In this document: piece by piece, positions 62,973 through 64,000 of the stretch
How positions within the stretch are numbered: position 1 is the stretch's first letter
How the letters are laid out: each line of letters opens with the position of its first letter
Source: Zanthoxylum bungeanum
Lineage: Eukaryota; Streptophyta; Magnoliopsida; Sapindales; Rutaceae
Length of the DNA: 64,000 nucleotides
Direction of reading: 5' to 3'
Assembly (NCBI GenBank): GCA_019454045.1
Contig: SKCR01018446.1
Coordinates: 372,001 to 436,000 of the forward strand
The notes under the pieces: generated by a model
The model's database searches: none
The model's input: only the letters and a program-made list of their open reading frames with translations
Told to the model about the DNA's origin: nothing
Position numbers and translations under genes: made by a program

Positions 62973-64000
62973 CTATCTATTGAAGCCTTCCTCAGCTCGA
63001 CACATGTCACCATACCGTAACGAAAGACTAGCTTCTTCAGCTAACAGAGCGGGGTTACTGGGGCACTCTTGTAAATCACACTGCACACTATCCAACTCCC
63101 TCCTAATCTCCAAAACCTTACTCGGAATCTGAGAGAAATGCTCGACATTAAACTTCTTCAAGGCCATCTTAACACTCTTCAGCTTACAACATAAACGGAA
63201 CATCGGAGTACCGAGAACATCAATGTCCCGAGCCATTGCCACAACTGAGAGAAAATCATGATGATCCGCCCAAAAGTCAAAGAATTTGAAGGGAATTTTA
63301 CTCTTTGGGAGCTCTGCAAGTTTAACCACCATAGGAGAGTGATCTGAAATCCGAGGGGGAAGAAAACGGGCAGCAGAACCCAGAAAAAGACACTCCCAAG
63401 ACGAATTAGCGAGAACACGGTCCAACTTACGCCAAATAGGGGACTGAATCTGCTTATTGAACCAAGTAAACTGACAACCAGAGAACTGCATCCAAACCAG
63501 CCTGACCCAAACAGCAGCCCAAATCATCTTTCCAAGCCGGCCATGCCACAGATCCACCACAATGCTCAATCGGAGAGCGAATAGCATTGAAGTCTCCCAA
63601 AACAAGCCATGGAGAGTCATCAAAAACACTACCACTAGAAACTAAGTCGGCCCAAAGCTCCCGACGCTTCTCGTAGTCACACTCACCATAAACCACCGAA
63701 ACTACACAAGTCCACAACCCATAAATATGAGACACACTACAATGAATAACTTGAGATGAAGAGCGAATAATGCTAACATCAATGTCACTAGGGTTCCAAC
63801 ACACCCAAATACGGCCAAACGGAAGAATATCAGAGTGGAAAAAAAACTTCCATGAAGGATTAATCGCACGAGATATATTCACAAAATTAACCTCCTTTAC
63901 CTTGGTTTTAACTAAACCACACAAAGAAAGCTTCTCATCACGAAGAAACCTCCTAACTTCAGCTTGTTTAATCGGGTCATTGAGACCCCGAATGTCCCGA
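62973..64000 (-). pseudogene. LINE copy 6 AP-type endonuclease, partial
   Basis: From the window edge: DIRGLNDPIKQAEVRRFL (start of the endonuclease fold), WNPSDIDVSIIRSSSQ, VVYGECDYEKRREL, LVLGDFNAI (catalytic Asp/Asn), then a frameshift near 63470, WRKLDRVLANSSWEC and RISDHSPMVV with the catalytic SDH. It ends at TAG 62973-62975, where copy 2 has CAG (Gln). After that stop the same frame runs into RT, so endonuclease and RT were one ORF2 protein. The enzyme nicks target DNA for target-primed reverse transcription. Confidence 0.9.

Larger units (their letters stand above)
60249..64000 (-). mobile_element. L1-type LINE copy 6, longest copy, runs off the window edge
   Basis: Poly(A) at 60249-60259 (T run on plus), 3' UTR with the two stem-loops, zf-RVT, RT, endonuclease. 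The 5' end lies beyond 64000. Same family as copies 1, 3, 4 and 5. Because the 5' end is outside, the length and target duplication cannot be judged. Confidence 0.95.

Overview
The window is nuclear DNA from a flowering plant, most likely a eudicot. It consists almost entirely of nested retrotransposons: plant Ty1/copia pol genes, several Ty3/gypsy lineages with initiator-Met-tRNA-type primer sites, six copies of one L1-type LINE with a GDFNAI endonuclease and FADD reverse transcriptase, and hAT- and Helitron-like plant elements. I see no intact host gene, no rRNA or tRNA gene and no CRISPR array. One short exon-like stretch near 59.7 kb is the only hint of ordinary genic DNA.

Layout. 1-10849: an old minus-strand gypsy-type LTR split by a minus-strand copia element (497-9465). 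That copia has near-identical LTRs but broken genes, and its 3' LTR is itself split by LINE copy 1 (610-2335). 10850-13040: gypsy leader, primer site and LTR end, minus strand. 13041-17667: a 4.6 kb solo LTR with a perfect 5-bp target duplication (AAAAC), holding a Helitron-like insert. 18039-25905: element A (target duplication ATTTT), split by LINE copy 2. 26941-26994: a 54-bp LINE/SINE tail with a 16-bp target duplication. 27481-27688: a copia integrase scrap. 27689-29214: solo LTR C (target duplication CAATG). 29218-30816: element D, internally deleted. 30817-35376: plus-strand gypsy LTR, primer site and leader, element E. 35377-43141: element B, minus strand, split by LINE copy 3. 43147-44838: unassigned. 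44839-50012: 5'-truncated Tat-type gypsy (element T), minus strand, with a 3' minisatellite and an antisense ORF relic. 50490-55480: plus-strand copia (element F) with stops and frameshifts. 55481-58449: AT-rich LTR-like DNA holding LINE copy 4 and a 1-kb hAT element. 58450-58917: LINE copy 5. 58918-60248: low-copy-looking DNA. 60249-64000: LINE copy 6, minus strand, running off the edge.

The most unusual system is the LTR family of A, B, C and D, called here the TGACA family after its LTR ends. Its internal region has an initiator-Met-type primer site, a 1.65 kb leader and one ORF of unknown function (starting MAGPSL, with Cys-rich repeats). No gag, protease or RT is seen between its LTRs, so it looks non-autonomous. 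Two LTR sizes occur. A short form of about 970 bp starts just after one polypurine tract. A long form of about 1,526 bp starts 551 bp upstream, just after a second polypurine tract, so its U3 carries a piece of gypsy pol (integrase C-terminus). The internal ORF reads through the 3' LTR boundary. This fits plus-strand priming at an upstream polypurine tract after a rearrangement duplicated the pol end.

Nothing here works together as a host pathway. The logic is parasitic: trans-mobilised LTR elements, a LINE family that lands in them without normal target duplications, and later decay that includes C-to-T nonsense changes.
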